From Polynucleobacter sp. MWH-CaK5 (GTDB lineage Bacteria; Pseudomonadota; Gammaproteobacteria; Burkholderiales; Burkholderiaceae): a stretch of 64,000 nt of DNA. Below are positions 33,204-41,931 of the stretch, in pieces (position 1 is the stretch's first letter; every line of letters begins with the position of its first letter). The position numbers and the translations under genes were made by a program. Under the pieces are notes generated by a model. That model saw only the letters and a program-made list of their open reading frames with translations, was not told the DNA's origin and searched no databases. The DNA lies in NCBI RefSeq assembly GCF_018687615.1, contig NZ_CP061299.1, positions 1,597,433-1,661,432 of the forward strand. The letters are read 5' to 3'.

Positions 33204-34121
33204 ATGAGCTTATCCAAACCTCTCCAAACAATCAAAATAACGGCCATTTGCTGCGTTTTTTTACTGATCACTGCCTGCAGTGCGGTGAGGTTTGTCTACA
33301 ACCAGGGTGACACCCTGGTTCGATGGTGGATAGATGATCACATTGGCTTAACCGCCGAGCAAGAAATTCTCACGCGCGAACTCTTAGAGCAACAATTCTG
33401 GTGGCATCGCACAGAACAACTGGCCGGCGTTTCTAAAACATTAGAGCAATTGCGCCGCCAGCTTAAACGCCCGCTCTCAACCGATGAGGTCAGCCAGTTT
33501 GCGGATGACCTCAAAAAGTTCATGTATGCCATCGCGAAAAAAACAACTCCGGATGCTGCCAAGATTTTTACTACTTTACAAAGTAATCAAATCGAAGCAA
33601 TGCAAAAAAGGATGCAAAAGGGCAATGAGAAATTCGCTAAGGAATGGCTGCCCCCAACTTTAGAAAAACAAAATAAAGTTCGCGCAGATAAAGTCATTGA
33701 TCGAGTGGAGTGGCTGTTTGGTAGCATCAATAAAGAACAAGAAGAAAAAATCAGGCAGCACATCAACAGCAATCCATTAGATATGAACATGGTGTATCAA
33801 GAGCGCTTACGCCGTCAAAGTGACTTAATCAAGATTGTTAAATCAATCCAACAAAATAAATTAAATCAGCAACAGGCCGAAGATTTGCTGACAACCTACA
33901 TCAAAAACTTTGAATACGGCACCACCAAAGAACAACAAGAATTTGGCAAAAGAAGAAATGCTCTAGGCATTCAGCTGAGTGCGTTCATCACTCAAATCAT
34001 GAATGATGAACAAAGAAAATACGCGAGCGGTCGAGTTGAAACGTGGGCCTTGGATGTTCAAGAGCTGATCAAAGAGTCATCTGTATTGGCTGCCAAGCGT
34101 TCTGCTCTGCAGAATCGCTAG
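33204..34121 (+). CDS. DUF6279 family lipoprotein
   Basis: About 305 residues from the ATG at 33204. The lipobox is LITAC near residue 24. The mature start SAVRFVYNQGDTLVRWWIDD followed by a long, charged all-helical body with Gln-rich segments is typical of DUF6279 lipoproteins of Gram-negatives. The function is unknown. A longer open frame extends upstream into glmU on the other strand, but it lacks a signal peptide at its own N-terminus and is rejected. The 3' end overlaps convergent ttcA by 53 bases. Confidence 0.83.
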   Translation: MSLSKPLQTIKITAICCVFLLITACSAVRFVYNQGDTLVRWWIDDHIGLTAEQEILTRELLEQQFWWHRTEQLAGVSKTLEQLRRQLKRPLSTDEVSQFADDLKKFMYAIAKKTTPDAAKIFTTLQSNQIEAMQKRMQKGNEKFAKEWLPPTLEKQNKVRADKVIDRVEWLFGSINKEQEEKIRQHINSNPLDMNMVYQERLRRQSDLIKIVKSIQQNKLNQQQAEDLLTTYIKNFEYGTTKEQQEFGKRRNALGIQLSAFITQIMNDEQRKYASGRVETWALDVQELIKESSVLAAKRSALQNR

Positions 34122-34920
34122 AACCAACATCCTGACTTAAATCTTTGAAGTCAAATTGAGTAGCATCCATTAAATGTGAAGGCACCACATTTTGAATAGA
34201 ACTGAATAGGCTCTCTACGCGACCTGGGTATTTCTTTTCCCATTCCTTGATCAAGGCCTTCATCGCATTTCTTTGTAGATTTTCTTGGCTGCCGCACAAG
34301 TTACAAGGAATGATTGGGAAGTCCATCTGCGCAGCATATCTTTCAAGATAACTCTCTGGCACATAAGCCAATGGTCTGATCACAATGTGCTTGCCATCAT
34401 CAGACTTTAATTTTGGTGGCATGCCTTTTAACTTGCCACCATGAAACATATTCATCAATAGTGTTTCAATAATGTCATCACGGTGATGACCCAACGCAAT
34501 CTTGGTGGCCCCAAGCTCGCCAGCCACTCTGTACAAAATGCCACGCCTTAAACGAGAGCAAAGACCACACGTTGTTTTTCCCTCAGGAATCACACGCTTC
34601 ACAATCCCATAGGTATCTTGGTCTTCAATATGAAACTCCACACCCAATTTTTTAAAATAATTGGGCAAAGTTTCTTTTGGAAAACCTGGTTGGTTTTGAT
34701 CCAGGTTAACGGCCACCAAATCAAAATGAATCGGGGCGCGCTCTTTCAATTTCAACAAAATATCGAGCATGGCATAGCTGTCTTTACCGCCCGACATGCA
34801 AACCATGACCTTGTCACCATCTTCAATCATGTTGTAATCGACGATGGCTTGCCCTGCTAGACGACAAAGCTTTTTGTCTAGCTTATTTTCTTCGTAGGCT
34901 ACTTTGCGTGGATCTTTCAT
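34069..34920 (-). CDS. ttcA: tRNA 2-thiocytidine(32) synthetase
   Basis: A 283-residue PP-loop ATPase that thiolates C32 of certain tRNAs, using an oxygen-sensitive 4Fe-4S cluster. The PP loop is SGGKDSYAM at about 44-52, and the cluster cysteines lie in TCGLCSRL (about 119-122) and IPCNLCGSQ (about 205-209). Its ATG overlaps the folB stop by 4 bases. The last codons overlap the DUF6279 gene on the other strand. Confidence 0.95.
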   Translation of the reverse strand: MKDPRKVAYEENKLDKKLCRLAGQAIVDYNMIEDGDKVMVCMSGGKDSYAMLDILLKLKERAPIHFDLVAVNLDQNQPGFPKETLPNYFKKLGVEFHIEDQDTYGIVKRVIPEGKTTCGLCSRLRRGILYRVAGELGATKIALGHHRDDIIETLLMNMFHGGKLKGMPPKLKSDDGKHIVIRPLAYVPESYLERYAAQMDFPIIPCNLCGSQENLQRNAMKALIKEWEKKYPGRVESLFSSIQNVVPSHLMDATQFDFKDLSQDVGSSDSAEQNAWQPIQMTL

Positions 34921-35309
34921 TCTTTGATCAAGAAAATTTCAACACCAACTGCTTCACAATCAGGATAAACATCTGGCTTTGCAGTTGAAACTTTAACGGC
35001 TCTGACATTTGGATGAGCCAACATGATTTTTGCAACATCATCACATAAAGTTTCTTGAAGATGAATGTGTCCCTTAGAAACTCTTTCTAAAATGCTTTGG
35101 CGCATGAAATCATAATCAACGACTTCATCCAGACTATCTTTTGATGGTGTGTTTTCTACCAAAGGTACAAATAAATCAACATTGATTAAAACGCGCTGCT
35201 CTCCGCGCTTTTCAAAATCATGAACTCCAATATTGATATAAACCTCGTAATTGCTCAGAAATAATCTTCGGCAATCCATCAAGCGAGGGTGAGATAACAA
35301 TGCTTGCAT
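34917..35309 (-). CDS. folB: Dihydroneopterin aldolase
   Basis: A 130-residue enzyme of folate synthesis converting dihydroneopterin to 6-hydroxymethyl-dihydropterin. Family elements: NYEVYINIGVHDFEKRGEQ with the conserved Glu, DEVVDYDFMRQSI, and LQETLCDDVAKIML with the active-site region. The protein is cytosolic and forms an octameric barrel in the family. It lies between the pteridine-reductase-like SDR (3-base gap) and ttcA (4-base overlap). Confidence 0.92.
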   Translation of the reverse strand: MQALLSHPRLMDCRRLFLSNYEVYINIGVHDFEKRGEQRVLINVDLFVPLVENTPSKDSLDEVVDYDFMRQSILERVSKGHIHLQETLCDDVAKIMLAHPNVRAVKVSTAKPDVYPDCEAVGVEIFLIKE

Positions 35310-35312
35310 AAT

Positions 35313-36095
35313 TTACTCCGTCAAAAACATCACGTCACGATTAGTCGAAAGTAAATGCTGCCCACCATCAACATACAAAGTTGTACCAGTTATGGCTTTT
35401 GCTTTGGCCAAATAAATCACTGCATCAGCAATATCATCAGGGGTTGATGATTGCTCCAAAGGAGTCATGCTGTGGGCTTTAGCAAAGCCATCTTCAGATT
35501 GATCACCTGACACCATCGTGATTCCAGGAGCCAGTCCCACAACCCGCAAATTAGGTGCAAAAGATTGCGCCAACAAATTGGTTGCCGAATTAAGCGCGGC
35601 CTTTGACAAGGTGTAAGACAAAAAGTCTGGGTTCAAATTCTCTAATTTCTGATCAAGCAAGTTAATCACCACCCCGCTTGGACCACGAGAGTCGACAGTT
35701 CTTAGCTTTGCATGCTGACGATACAGATCTCGAGACAAGATCAATGGTGCAGCCACATTGGTGAGCATGTGACGATCAAGTGAAGCATAGCTAAAGCTTG
35801 AAGCCACGTCGTATTGGAATAAAGAAGCATTGTTCACCAAACAAGTGGGCAAACCAAGAGCTTCACAGCACCGATTGATCAACTGACTGGCCTGAGATTC
35901 ATCTGATAAGTCTGCTTGTAAAGCAACGCCACGCTGCCCAGTTGCCAAGATATCTTTAACCGTCTGTTCCGCAGCGTCTTTGGAGTTGCCATAGTGAATG
36001 GCAACATCCCAGCCATCCTTGGCCAAGCCAATCGCAATAGCGCGACCAACGCGCTTGGCGGCTCCGGTTACTAAGGCAATTTTTGGGTTTTTCAT
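35313..36095 (-). CDS. SDR-family pteridine reductase-like protein
   Basis: A 260-residue SDR with the modified nucleotide loop TGAAKRVGRAIAIGL (about 10-24). This TGxxKRxG form, instead of TGxxxGxG, is characteristic of pteridine reductases and FolM. The rest is typical: NNASLFQYDVAS, a tyrosine-lysine pair in SYTLSKAAL, and a C-terminal TGTTLYVDGGQHL. Adjacency to folB strengthens a role in reducing dihydrofolate or dihydromonapterin. It could stand in for FolA-type dihydrofolate reductase, although whether folA exists elsewhere cannot be seen. Confidence 0.85.
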   Translation of the reverse strand: MKNPKIALVTGAAKRVGRAIAIGLAKDGWDVAIHYGNSKDAAEQTVKDILATGQRGVALQADLSDESQASQLINRCCEALGLPTCLVNNASLFQYDVASSFSYASLDRHMLTNVAAPLILSRDLYRQHAKLRTVDSRGPSGVVINLLDQKLENLNPDFLSYTLSKAALNSATNLLAQSFAPNLRVVGLAPGITMVSGDQSEDGFAKAHSMTPLEQSSTPDDIADAVIYLAKAKAITGTTLYVDGGQHLLSTNRDVMFLTE

Positions 36096-36138
36096 ATTAT
36101 TTGCAGCATCACTTATAAGAGTTGTAGACTCGCGAGGT

Positions 36139-37326
36139 ATGGATATTAACCCTAGTAACGAAGAAGCGTCTCATAGTCAAACGCTGGCTCGTTTAATTCA
36201 ACAAGAAATTCAGGCTCAAAACGGGCAAATTTCTTTTGCTAAGTATATGGAAATGGCCCTGTATGCGCCAGGGTTGGGCTATTACGCCGCAGGCAAACAC
36301 AAGCTTGGCAGCCAGGGGGATTTCACCACAGCCCCTGAAATCAGCCCTTTATTTGGGGCAACGATTGTTCAAACCTTGCTACCCATCATTGAACATCTTC
36401 AAAAACTCAATCAAGCGGTCCAAATCCTAGAATTCGGAGCTGGAACAGGCGCCTTAGCCGAATCGATTTTGACAGAATTAGAGCGCCAAGGCATTGCAGT
36501 TCATAGCTACAGCATTCTTGATTTATCAGCTGACTTAATTGAACGGCAACAATCAAGACTGTCCCCTCAATTTGATCAGGTCACCTGGATCAACCAATTA
36601 CCAAAAAACTTCACAGGGATCATCCTTGCCAACGAAGTTTTGGATGCCATGCCTATTGAGTTGATCACTTATCAAAATCAACAGTGGGTGTTTAAAGATG
36701 TTGCCTTGACCACAGAGTCATCTGAAGATGCATCAGAAGCTACCATCGGCTTCAGACATTGTTTGGGCAAGGAAGTTCCTCAAGCAATGCTTCCAGAATG
36801 CTTGCAACAACAATCAATCGAAAATGGTTACACCACTGAAATCAATATAAATGCCAAAGCCTGGATAAACAGCATCTCCGAGATCCTAGACATGGGAATC
36901 GTATTAACGATTGACTATGGATTTCCTGAGCATGAGTACTATCACTCTCAGCGGAATCAAGGCACTGTCATGGGTCACTATGCGCACCATGCCGTTCAAG
37001 ATCCATTCTTTTACCCTGGGCTTTGCGATCTAACAGCTCACGTTGATTGGACGAGCATGGCAAAGACCGGTATCAGTTCGGGTCTATCACTTCTGGGATA
37101 TACAAGCCAAGCTGCCTACTTATTGGATGCAGGCATAGGATCCTTATTGATGGAAAAAGTTGATCCATCGAATGTCACAGAATTTATGCCGCACTCAAAC
37201 GCCATTCAAAAATTATTATCAGAAGCAGAAATGGGTGAGCTATTCAAAGTGATGTGTTTTGGCAAAAGCGTGCCTTTTGAAGAAGGTGATTTGCCTGGGT
37301 TTAGATCAAGGCCCCGACCTTTGTAA
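36139..37326 (+). CDS. Class I SAM-dependent methyltransferase, MidA/NDUFAF7 family
   Basis: About 395 residues. The family pattern is clear: FAKYMEMALYAPGLGYYAAG, GDFTTAPEISPLFG, and the SAM loop EFGAGTGALAESIL (about 107-120). Later come ILANEVLDAMPIEL and GIVLTIDYGFPEHEYYH. NDUFAF7/MidA methylates an arginine of a complex I subunit in mitochondria; the bacterial substrate is not established. I chose the ATG at 36139, 43 bases from the divergent SDR start. The upstream in-frame extension would read through that divergent gene. Confidence 0.87.
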   Translation: MDINPSNEEASHSQTLARLIQQEIQAQNGQISFAKYMEMALYAPGLGYYAAGKHKLGSQGDFTTAPEISPLFGATIVQTLLPIIEHLQKLNQAVQILEFGAGTGALAESILTELERQGIAVHSYSILDLSADLIERQQSRLSPQFDQVTWINQLPKNFTGIILANEVLDAMPIELITYQNQQWVFKDVALTTESSEDASEATIGFRHCLGKEVPQAMLPECLQQQSIENGYTTEININAKAWINSISEILDMGIVLTIDYGFPEHEYYHSQRNQGTVMGHYAHHAVQDPFFYPGLCDLTAHVDWTSMAKTGISSGLSLLGYTSQAAYLLDAGIGSLLMEKVDPSNVTEFMPHSNAIQKLLSEAEMGELFKVMCFGKSVPFEEGDLPGFRSRPRPL

Positions 37327-37352
37327 TTCTTTGTAACTCTCTACAAACCTAT

Positions 37353-38453
37353 TTAATTGCCTTTGATTGCCAAGAGCCTTCGCTCTTCAATCAATTGTTT
37401 GATCTTCACTCCAGTCGACGAGCCTTGCTCACCCACCTCTTGAACAATCTGAGTAATATCAACTTTTTTCGCTCGGTCATATGAGTTGAGCAACTGCTTC
37501 GTCGGAAGCCTTAATAAATCAGCCACCGCAACAAGCTCATCAAATCGTTCAGGCTTTCTCCAAACATCCACACGATTTAATAAATTCAATAGATTGCGAG
37601 GCTCAAGAGTTGCTGACTGCAAACCCATCTGCAATTCACGAACAAGCACAGCGTGATCGCGACACTCCACTGGAATGCCCCACAAGGCCGCCCAAGCATT
37701 GATGTCTTCAATACTTAAACTTGATAACAAGACTGCGCAACGCTGAGACAAATTCAATTGGTGATTTGCTGCCAAATCAATGTCGTTCAATAAAGATGAA
37801 TTTGTTGGATTTAGTTTGGGGAAAAATAATTCAAAAACACCCATCTCAAGCAATACTTCCAACATCCTGGATGGCTTCTCAGACATCAAACCCCTAGAAA
37901 CTTCTTGCCAAACTCTTTCCTTGACCAATGCGTCTAACTCGCCACTCGAATGAATCTCTTTGAGCAAGGTGAGCGTGGAAGGCTCTATTGAAAAATCAGA
38001 AAAACGTGCGGCAAATCTTGCGATGCGTAATAAGCGGACCGGGTCTTCACTGAAGGCTGGGCCAATGTGTCTGAACAATTTATTATTGATATCTTTTTGA
38101 CCACCATAGGGATCAATCAGATCGCCAATCGGTTGACCATTCGCATCAGCCTCTTTGGCCATTGCATTGATGGTCAAATCACGTCTTGCCAAATCTTGCT
38201 CTAAAGTCACCTCTGGGTCCGCATGAAATACAAAACCTTTATAACCAGGCGAAACCTTTCGCTCAGTTCTGGCCAAGGCATATTCTGCGTGCGTGACAGG
38301 ATGCAAAAACACTGGGAAGTCTTGCCCAACTGGGGTGTATCCCTTAGCCAGCATTTGCTCAGGAGTTGCACCAACAACAACGTAATCAAGATCCTTTACT
38401 GGTAACCCCAATAATTGATCTCTGATGGCACCCCCAACAACATAAATCTTCAC
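37353..38453 (-). CDS. cca: CCA tRNA nucleotidyltransferase without HD domain
   Basis: A 366-residue class II nucleotidyltransferase that adds or repairs the tRNA 3' CCA. The catalytic head shows VVGGAIRDQLLG (4-15) with the metal pair in KDLDYVVVG (20-28), then RRDLTINAMA and the neck DPVRLLRIARFAARF. The E. coli protein has a C-terminal HD phosphohydrolase domain. Here that region has shrunk and I see no HD motif, so the protein should lack the phosphatase/phosphodiesterase activities. It overlaps the NDUFA9-like gene by 4 bases. Confidence 0.92.
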   Translation of the reverse strand: MKIYVVGGAIRDQLLGLPVKDLDYVVVGATPEQMLAKGYTPVGQDFPVFLHPVTHAEYALARTERKVSPGYKGFVFHADPEVTLEQDLARRDLTINAMAKEADANGQPIGDLIDPYGGQKDINNKLFRHIGPAFSEDPVRLLRIARFAARFSDFSIEPSTLTLLKEIHSSGELDALVKERVWQEVSRGLMSEKPSRMLEVLLEMGVFELFFPKLNPTNSSLLNDIDLAANHQLNLSQRCAVLLSSLSIEDINAWAALWGIPVECRDHAVLVRELQMGLQSATLEPRNLLNLLNRVDVWRKPERFDELVAVADLLRLPTKQLLNSYDRAKKVDITQIVQEVGEQGSSTGVKIKQLIEERRLLAIKGN

Positions 38454-39367
38454 TTGATTAAAACATCCAATGATTGTGGATTGATCGCAAATACTTTTTC
38501 CAAAGCATTTTCAGAACCCGCTGGCAAAACATTGTCTTCGCTCATCGAAGCCAAATTATCTCGAGACATCAAGGTCGGCCCTGGCATCATTTCTAATAAG
38601 CCAGCTTGCAAATAGGCCAATGGTTTTGGCAAAGGAATAACAAAACTTTTTCTACCGCCCACCATGCCAGCAAAATTCACCAACTCAGCCAAGGTATACA
38701 CACGAGGCCCTGCCAAATCAAATACTCGGCCAATCGTCTCTGACATTAAAACTGACTTTACAAATGCCTGCGCAACATCGGACACATAGACTGGCTGAAA
38801 TTTAACGCTTGCCCCACCCAAAGGCAGAACCGGTGCAAACTTTTGTAGAGATGCAAAGAGATTGATGAATTTATCTTTTTCACCAAACACCACAGACGGT
38901 CTAAAAATCGTCCAATCCAAATCACTGGCCTTGACCAAATTCTCTGCATCACCTTTGCTGCGCTGATACATCGATGCGCCTGAGCTACTAGCGCCTAAAG
39001 CACTCATGTGAATGTAACGCTTTAAGTGCGCAGCACCCATGGCAGCAATGATTTTTTTAGTTAGCTCAACATGGTTTTTTAAAAACCCTGGGCCATAAGG
39101 TGTTCCTGTTTTGTCATGCAACACACCGACCAAATTAATCACCACGCCATCAGGGCCTAAACGTTGGCACATATCAGCCAATACAGCAGGATCATGAATG
39201 TTTGCTTCAATCACTTGAAGCTTGGGCAAAACCCACAACTCTTTGGCATACGCAGCTTTGCGGGTTGGCAATAAAACAGTGTGGCCTAGGGCACTCAAGC
39301 CACTGGCTATTTTCTGACCAATGAAACCACTGCCACCTATCAATAATATTTTTGCTTCGTTCATCAT
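38450..39367 (-). CDS. NDUFA9-like NAD(P)-binding protein (atypical/extended SDR)
   Basis: A 305-residue Rossmann protein beginning with ILLIGGSGFIGQKIASGLSALG (6-27). Downstream elements are VINLVGVLHDKTG, YIHMSALGASSSGASMYQRSK with the Y-x3-K position, and TIFRPSVVFGEKDKFINLFA. This is the complex I 39-kDa-like subgroup of atypical SDRs found as a soluble or membrane-associated protein in bacteria. Its substrate is unknown. It overlaps slt upstream and cca downstream by about 4 bases each, so the three are probably one operon. Confidence 0.87.
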   Translation of the reverse strand: MMNEAKILLIGGSGFIGQKIASGLSALGHTVLLPTRKAAYAKELWVLPKLQVIEANIHDPAVLADMCQRLGPDGVVINLVGVLHDKTGTPYGPGFLKNHVELTKKIIAAMGAAHLKRYIHMSALGASSSGASMYQRSKGDAENLVKASDLDWTIFRPSVVFGEKDKFINLFASLQKFAPVLPLGGASVKFQPVYVSDVAQAFVKSVLMSETIGRVFDLAGPRVYTLAELVNFAGMVGGRKSFVIPLPKPLAYLQAGLLEMMPGPTLMSRDNLASMSEDNVLPAGSENALEKVFAINPQSLDVLIK

Positions 39368-41328
39368 GGCAATTCCGACAATACAGATGCTTTAGGAGAA
39401 ACCATCCCAAGATTTTGTTTCAGCGATGGGGTTTTATTGCTAGATAAAGCTGTGTAATAGCTGGCGTTGGCTAAAACATTTTTGACATATCCCCTGGTTT
39501 CATTGAAGGGAATTGTTTCTGCAAAAATCGCACCTTCAACTGCTCGAGGTAATTTTTCACGCCACATCTTAGGTCTTCCAGGGCCGGCGTTATAGGCGGC
39601 AGATGCCAAGGCCCATGAACCATCCAAGTCCTGTAAAACCATATTCAAATAATTACTACCCAAGGTCAAGTTAACTTTCATGTCATCCAATTGAGATGGC
39701 TTAAAGCTATTCATGCCAATTTTTTTGGCCACGTACTTGGCAGTAGCTGGCATCACCTGCATCAAGCCAGAGGCTCCGACATGGGAACGTGCGTTCATGA
39801 TGAAACGTGATTCCTGACGAATCAAACCATAGGCCCAATTGGTATCTAAACCAATTGATCCAGCGATAGGGGTAAGAGACTCTTTGAATGGGGTTGGGTA
39901 ACGCAAACTGAAGTCATGCTCTAACTTTGTTCGATCAGCCGTGTTAACTGCACGATCATATAAACCAATTCTCTTAGCGTGCTCAGCCACTGCAATCAAT
40001 TGCTTATCGCTGAGACTGCGCAATTCCCAATTCCATTCTCTATTGCCCTCAAAACGCATGCCAATGTCATAAAAGCGCACCGCTCTTGCGAAGGCTTTAT
40101 TTGATGATGCTTGCTTGACCAAACTTTCGTCAGCTGCAACGCGCTTGGGCACATAAATCTTCATGCCCAGATCTTCTCGGGCCAACTGCCCATAAAAATG
40201 GTACTGGTCCACCAAGGCTTGCCAACTTTCTTTTGCCAAAGATTCATCACCCAATTCTTTTTGCGCTCTGGCATACCAATAAGTCCAAGCAGGGTCACGC
40301 TTTCTGACAGATGGTGTCATATGATCAATCGTTTCTTTGACCATGCGCCAATCACCTTCGCGCAATGCAGCCCTGACCTTCCACTCTTGAGTTTCTGGAG
40401 TCAGCAATTGATGATGACCCAACTCATGTTGTAGCTTGAATGCTTTCATGGCATTGGGATCTAACTTCTTGGCCAAATACTGACCAATACTTCCCCATGC
40501 GGAAACCGTGTTCTCTTTACTGGTGCGCCATGATTTTTTATCAAAATCTCGAAAAGCAGCCTCAGGTGATTTTCTGGCACTTCTGACAACATCTGCCATT
40601 GGATCAGGCACATCGAATCGATTGGCCAAAGTTTCAAAATTATTTTCTATGGCCATTCTTGAAAATGTGGCCACTTCGTATTTTGAAAATCCATTGGCCT
40701 TGTAGATTGAGTTCACAAGATCTGGACAAGCATCACCAAAGTAGCGAGAGTCCAACAAAATATTTCTTGCTTCAGAAGCCAGGGCATTGACCGGCTCACC
40801 CTTGGCAAATCTTGATTGAAGCGCATAACACTTCACCTGCGTGTCATCATTCAAAACAAATTGGGCATACTCACGATCAAAATTAGACCAGTCTTTGCGC
40901 TTACCTAAAACCAAGAGCCAATCATTTCGCAATCTGTCAGCCAGTGCAGTGCCCGCGTATTTTTTTAAGAACTGGTCGACTGCATCATCGGCATTTGTTT
41001 CAGCTATGGCAACACCACTTTTATCGAATAGGCGAGGTTTGATTTGGAAATATGTCACATAATCAGCAACGTCATAGCTTGACAACTTTTGACCCAAATT
41101 TTTAGCCTTGGTCGCATCATTATTTTTAGAAGCCTCTCTTAATTCAAGAAACATCCTGTCATCAGAAGTTAAACTGATGTCTGAAGATTTTTTCTTCGTG
41201 GATGCTTGATTCTTTTGAGCATGGCTAAGGTCTGCAGAAGTTGATGCAAAAGCGACGAGCACCAAGCTCAGCAGTAAATGTTTATTTATCAATTTTGTGG
41301 TTTTTCGTTGTAGCATAGCCCTAATCAT
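39364..41328 (-). CDS. slt: Soluble lytic murein transglycosylase (Slt70-like)
   Basis: A 654-residue exported enzyme. A signal peptide (LLLSLVLVAFASTSADLSHA) is followed by a long helical superhelix (U- and L-domains, about 40-470), then the catalytic SLT domain: GLIRQESRFIMNARSHVGAS with the catalytic glutamate near 517, GLMQVMPATAKYVAKKIG, and AAYNAGPGRP. It cleaves peptidoglycan glycan strands to give 1,6-anhydro-muropeptides, which fits the AmpG-type importer encoded at 48967-50226. Start is the ATG at 41328; an ATG at 41316 is an alternative. Confidence 0.92.
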   Translation of the reverse strand: MIRAMLQRKTTKLINKHLLLSLVLVAFASTSADLSHAQKNQASTKKKSSDISLTSDDRMFLELREASKNNDATKAKNLGQKLSSYDVADYVTYFQIKPRLFDKSGVAIAETNADDAVDQFLKKYAGTALADRLRNDWLLVLGKRKDWSNFDREYAQFVLNDDTQVKCYALQSRFAKGEPVNALASEARNILLDSRYFGDACPDLVNSIYKANGFSKYEVATFSRMAIENNFETLANRFDVPDPMADVVRSARKSPEAAFRDFDKKSWRTSKENTVSAWGSIGQYLAKKLDPNAMKAFKLQHELGHHQLLTPETQEWKVRAALREGDWRMVKETIDHMTPSVRKRDPAWTYWYARAQKELGDESLAKESWQALVDQYHFYGQLAREDLGMKIYVPKRVAADESLVKQASSNKAFARAVRFYDIGMRFEGNREWNWELRSLSDKQLIAVAEHAKRIGLYDRAVNTADRTKLEHDFSLRYPTPFKESLTPIAGSIGLDTNWAYGLIRQESRFIMNARSHVGASGLMQVMPATAKYVAKKIGMNSFKPSQLDDMKVNLTLGSNYLNMVLQDLDGSWALASAAYNAGPGRPKMWREKLPRAVEGAIFAETIPFNETRGYVKNVLANASYYTALSSNKTPSLKQNLGMVSPKASVLSELP

Positions 41329-41357
41329 GCCTTATTTTTTCTACTTTTGAATAGCTT

Positions 41358-41924
41358 GTGAAAACTTTAAATCATTTAAGACAAGAATTACTCGCCAAGA
41401 GACTCGATCTTCATCAAGATTCGAGTCTTCGCGACGAACTTGAAGTCAAAATAACTCAGTTCTTAAATGAAACCGATGCCAACTGTGTGGGTATTTATTG
41501 GCCGATCAAAAGCGAATTTGACTTGCGTCCTCTGGCGCTCGATTGGTCCTCCAAAAATCCCAAGAAAAAATTAGCGCTCCCGATTGTGAAGCTCAACGAG
41601 CCATTGATCTTTGGTGAATGGAATCAAGACACCACTTTGGTCAAAGGCCCTCAAAACATCAATGAGCCCTTGCTTGATTCATTCAGCTCCAAAATCGACC
41701 CAGACCTGCTCATCATTCCTTGCCTTGGCTGGTCAGCACAACATGATCAATTTTGGCGAATTGGCTATGGTGGTGGGTATTACGACCGAACCATTGCTGA
41801 ATTCAAAAAAAATAAGCATGCCGTTAAAACGGTTGGCGTGGGATATAAAGCTTTAGAAGTAAAAGAGGGCGCATGGCGCCCTCAAAGTCATGATCAAGCA
41901 CTCGACTTGATGATTGTTGCTTAA
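41358..41924 (+). CDS. 5-formyltetrahydrofolate cyclo-ligase
   Basis: A 188-residue enzyme that returns 5-formyl-THF to 5,10-methenyl-THF with ATP. The family signature is GYGGGYYDRTI at about 136-146. The start is a GTG at 41358, 29 bases from the divergent slt start, with no obvious ribosome site. The codons for KEGAWRPQ near the C-terminus coincide with a perfect hairpin that acts as terminator for convergent metF, so this stretch of the gene carries two messages. Neighbouring metF also works on folate one-carbon units. Confidence 0.93.
   Translation: MKTLNHLRQELLAKRLDLHQDSSLRDELEVKITQFLNETDANCVGIYWPIKSEFDLRPLALDWSSKNPKKKLALPIVKLNEPLIFGEWNQDTTLVKGPQNINEPLLDSFSSKIDPDLLIIPCLGWSAQHDQFWRIGYGGGYYDRTIAEFKKNKHAVKTVGVGYKALEVKEGAWRPQSHDQALDLMIVA
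41861..41883 (-). terminator. Intrinsic terminator of the ahcY-metF transcript, inside the cyclo-ligase gene
   Basis: On the minus strand GAGGGCGC-CAT-GCGCCCTC is followed by TTTT. The 8-bp GC-rich stem is perfect. It sits about 50 bases past the metF stop and wholly within the coding sequence of the convergent gene. Confidence 0.8.
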
Positions 41925-41931
41925 AGTTCGA

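Noticed and set aside
37330..37347. TTTGTA-N6-TACAAA hairpin between the MidA-like gene and cca as terminator
   Set aside because: The stem is short and AT-only and no T run follows in either direction.
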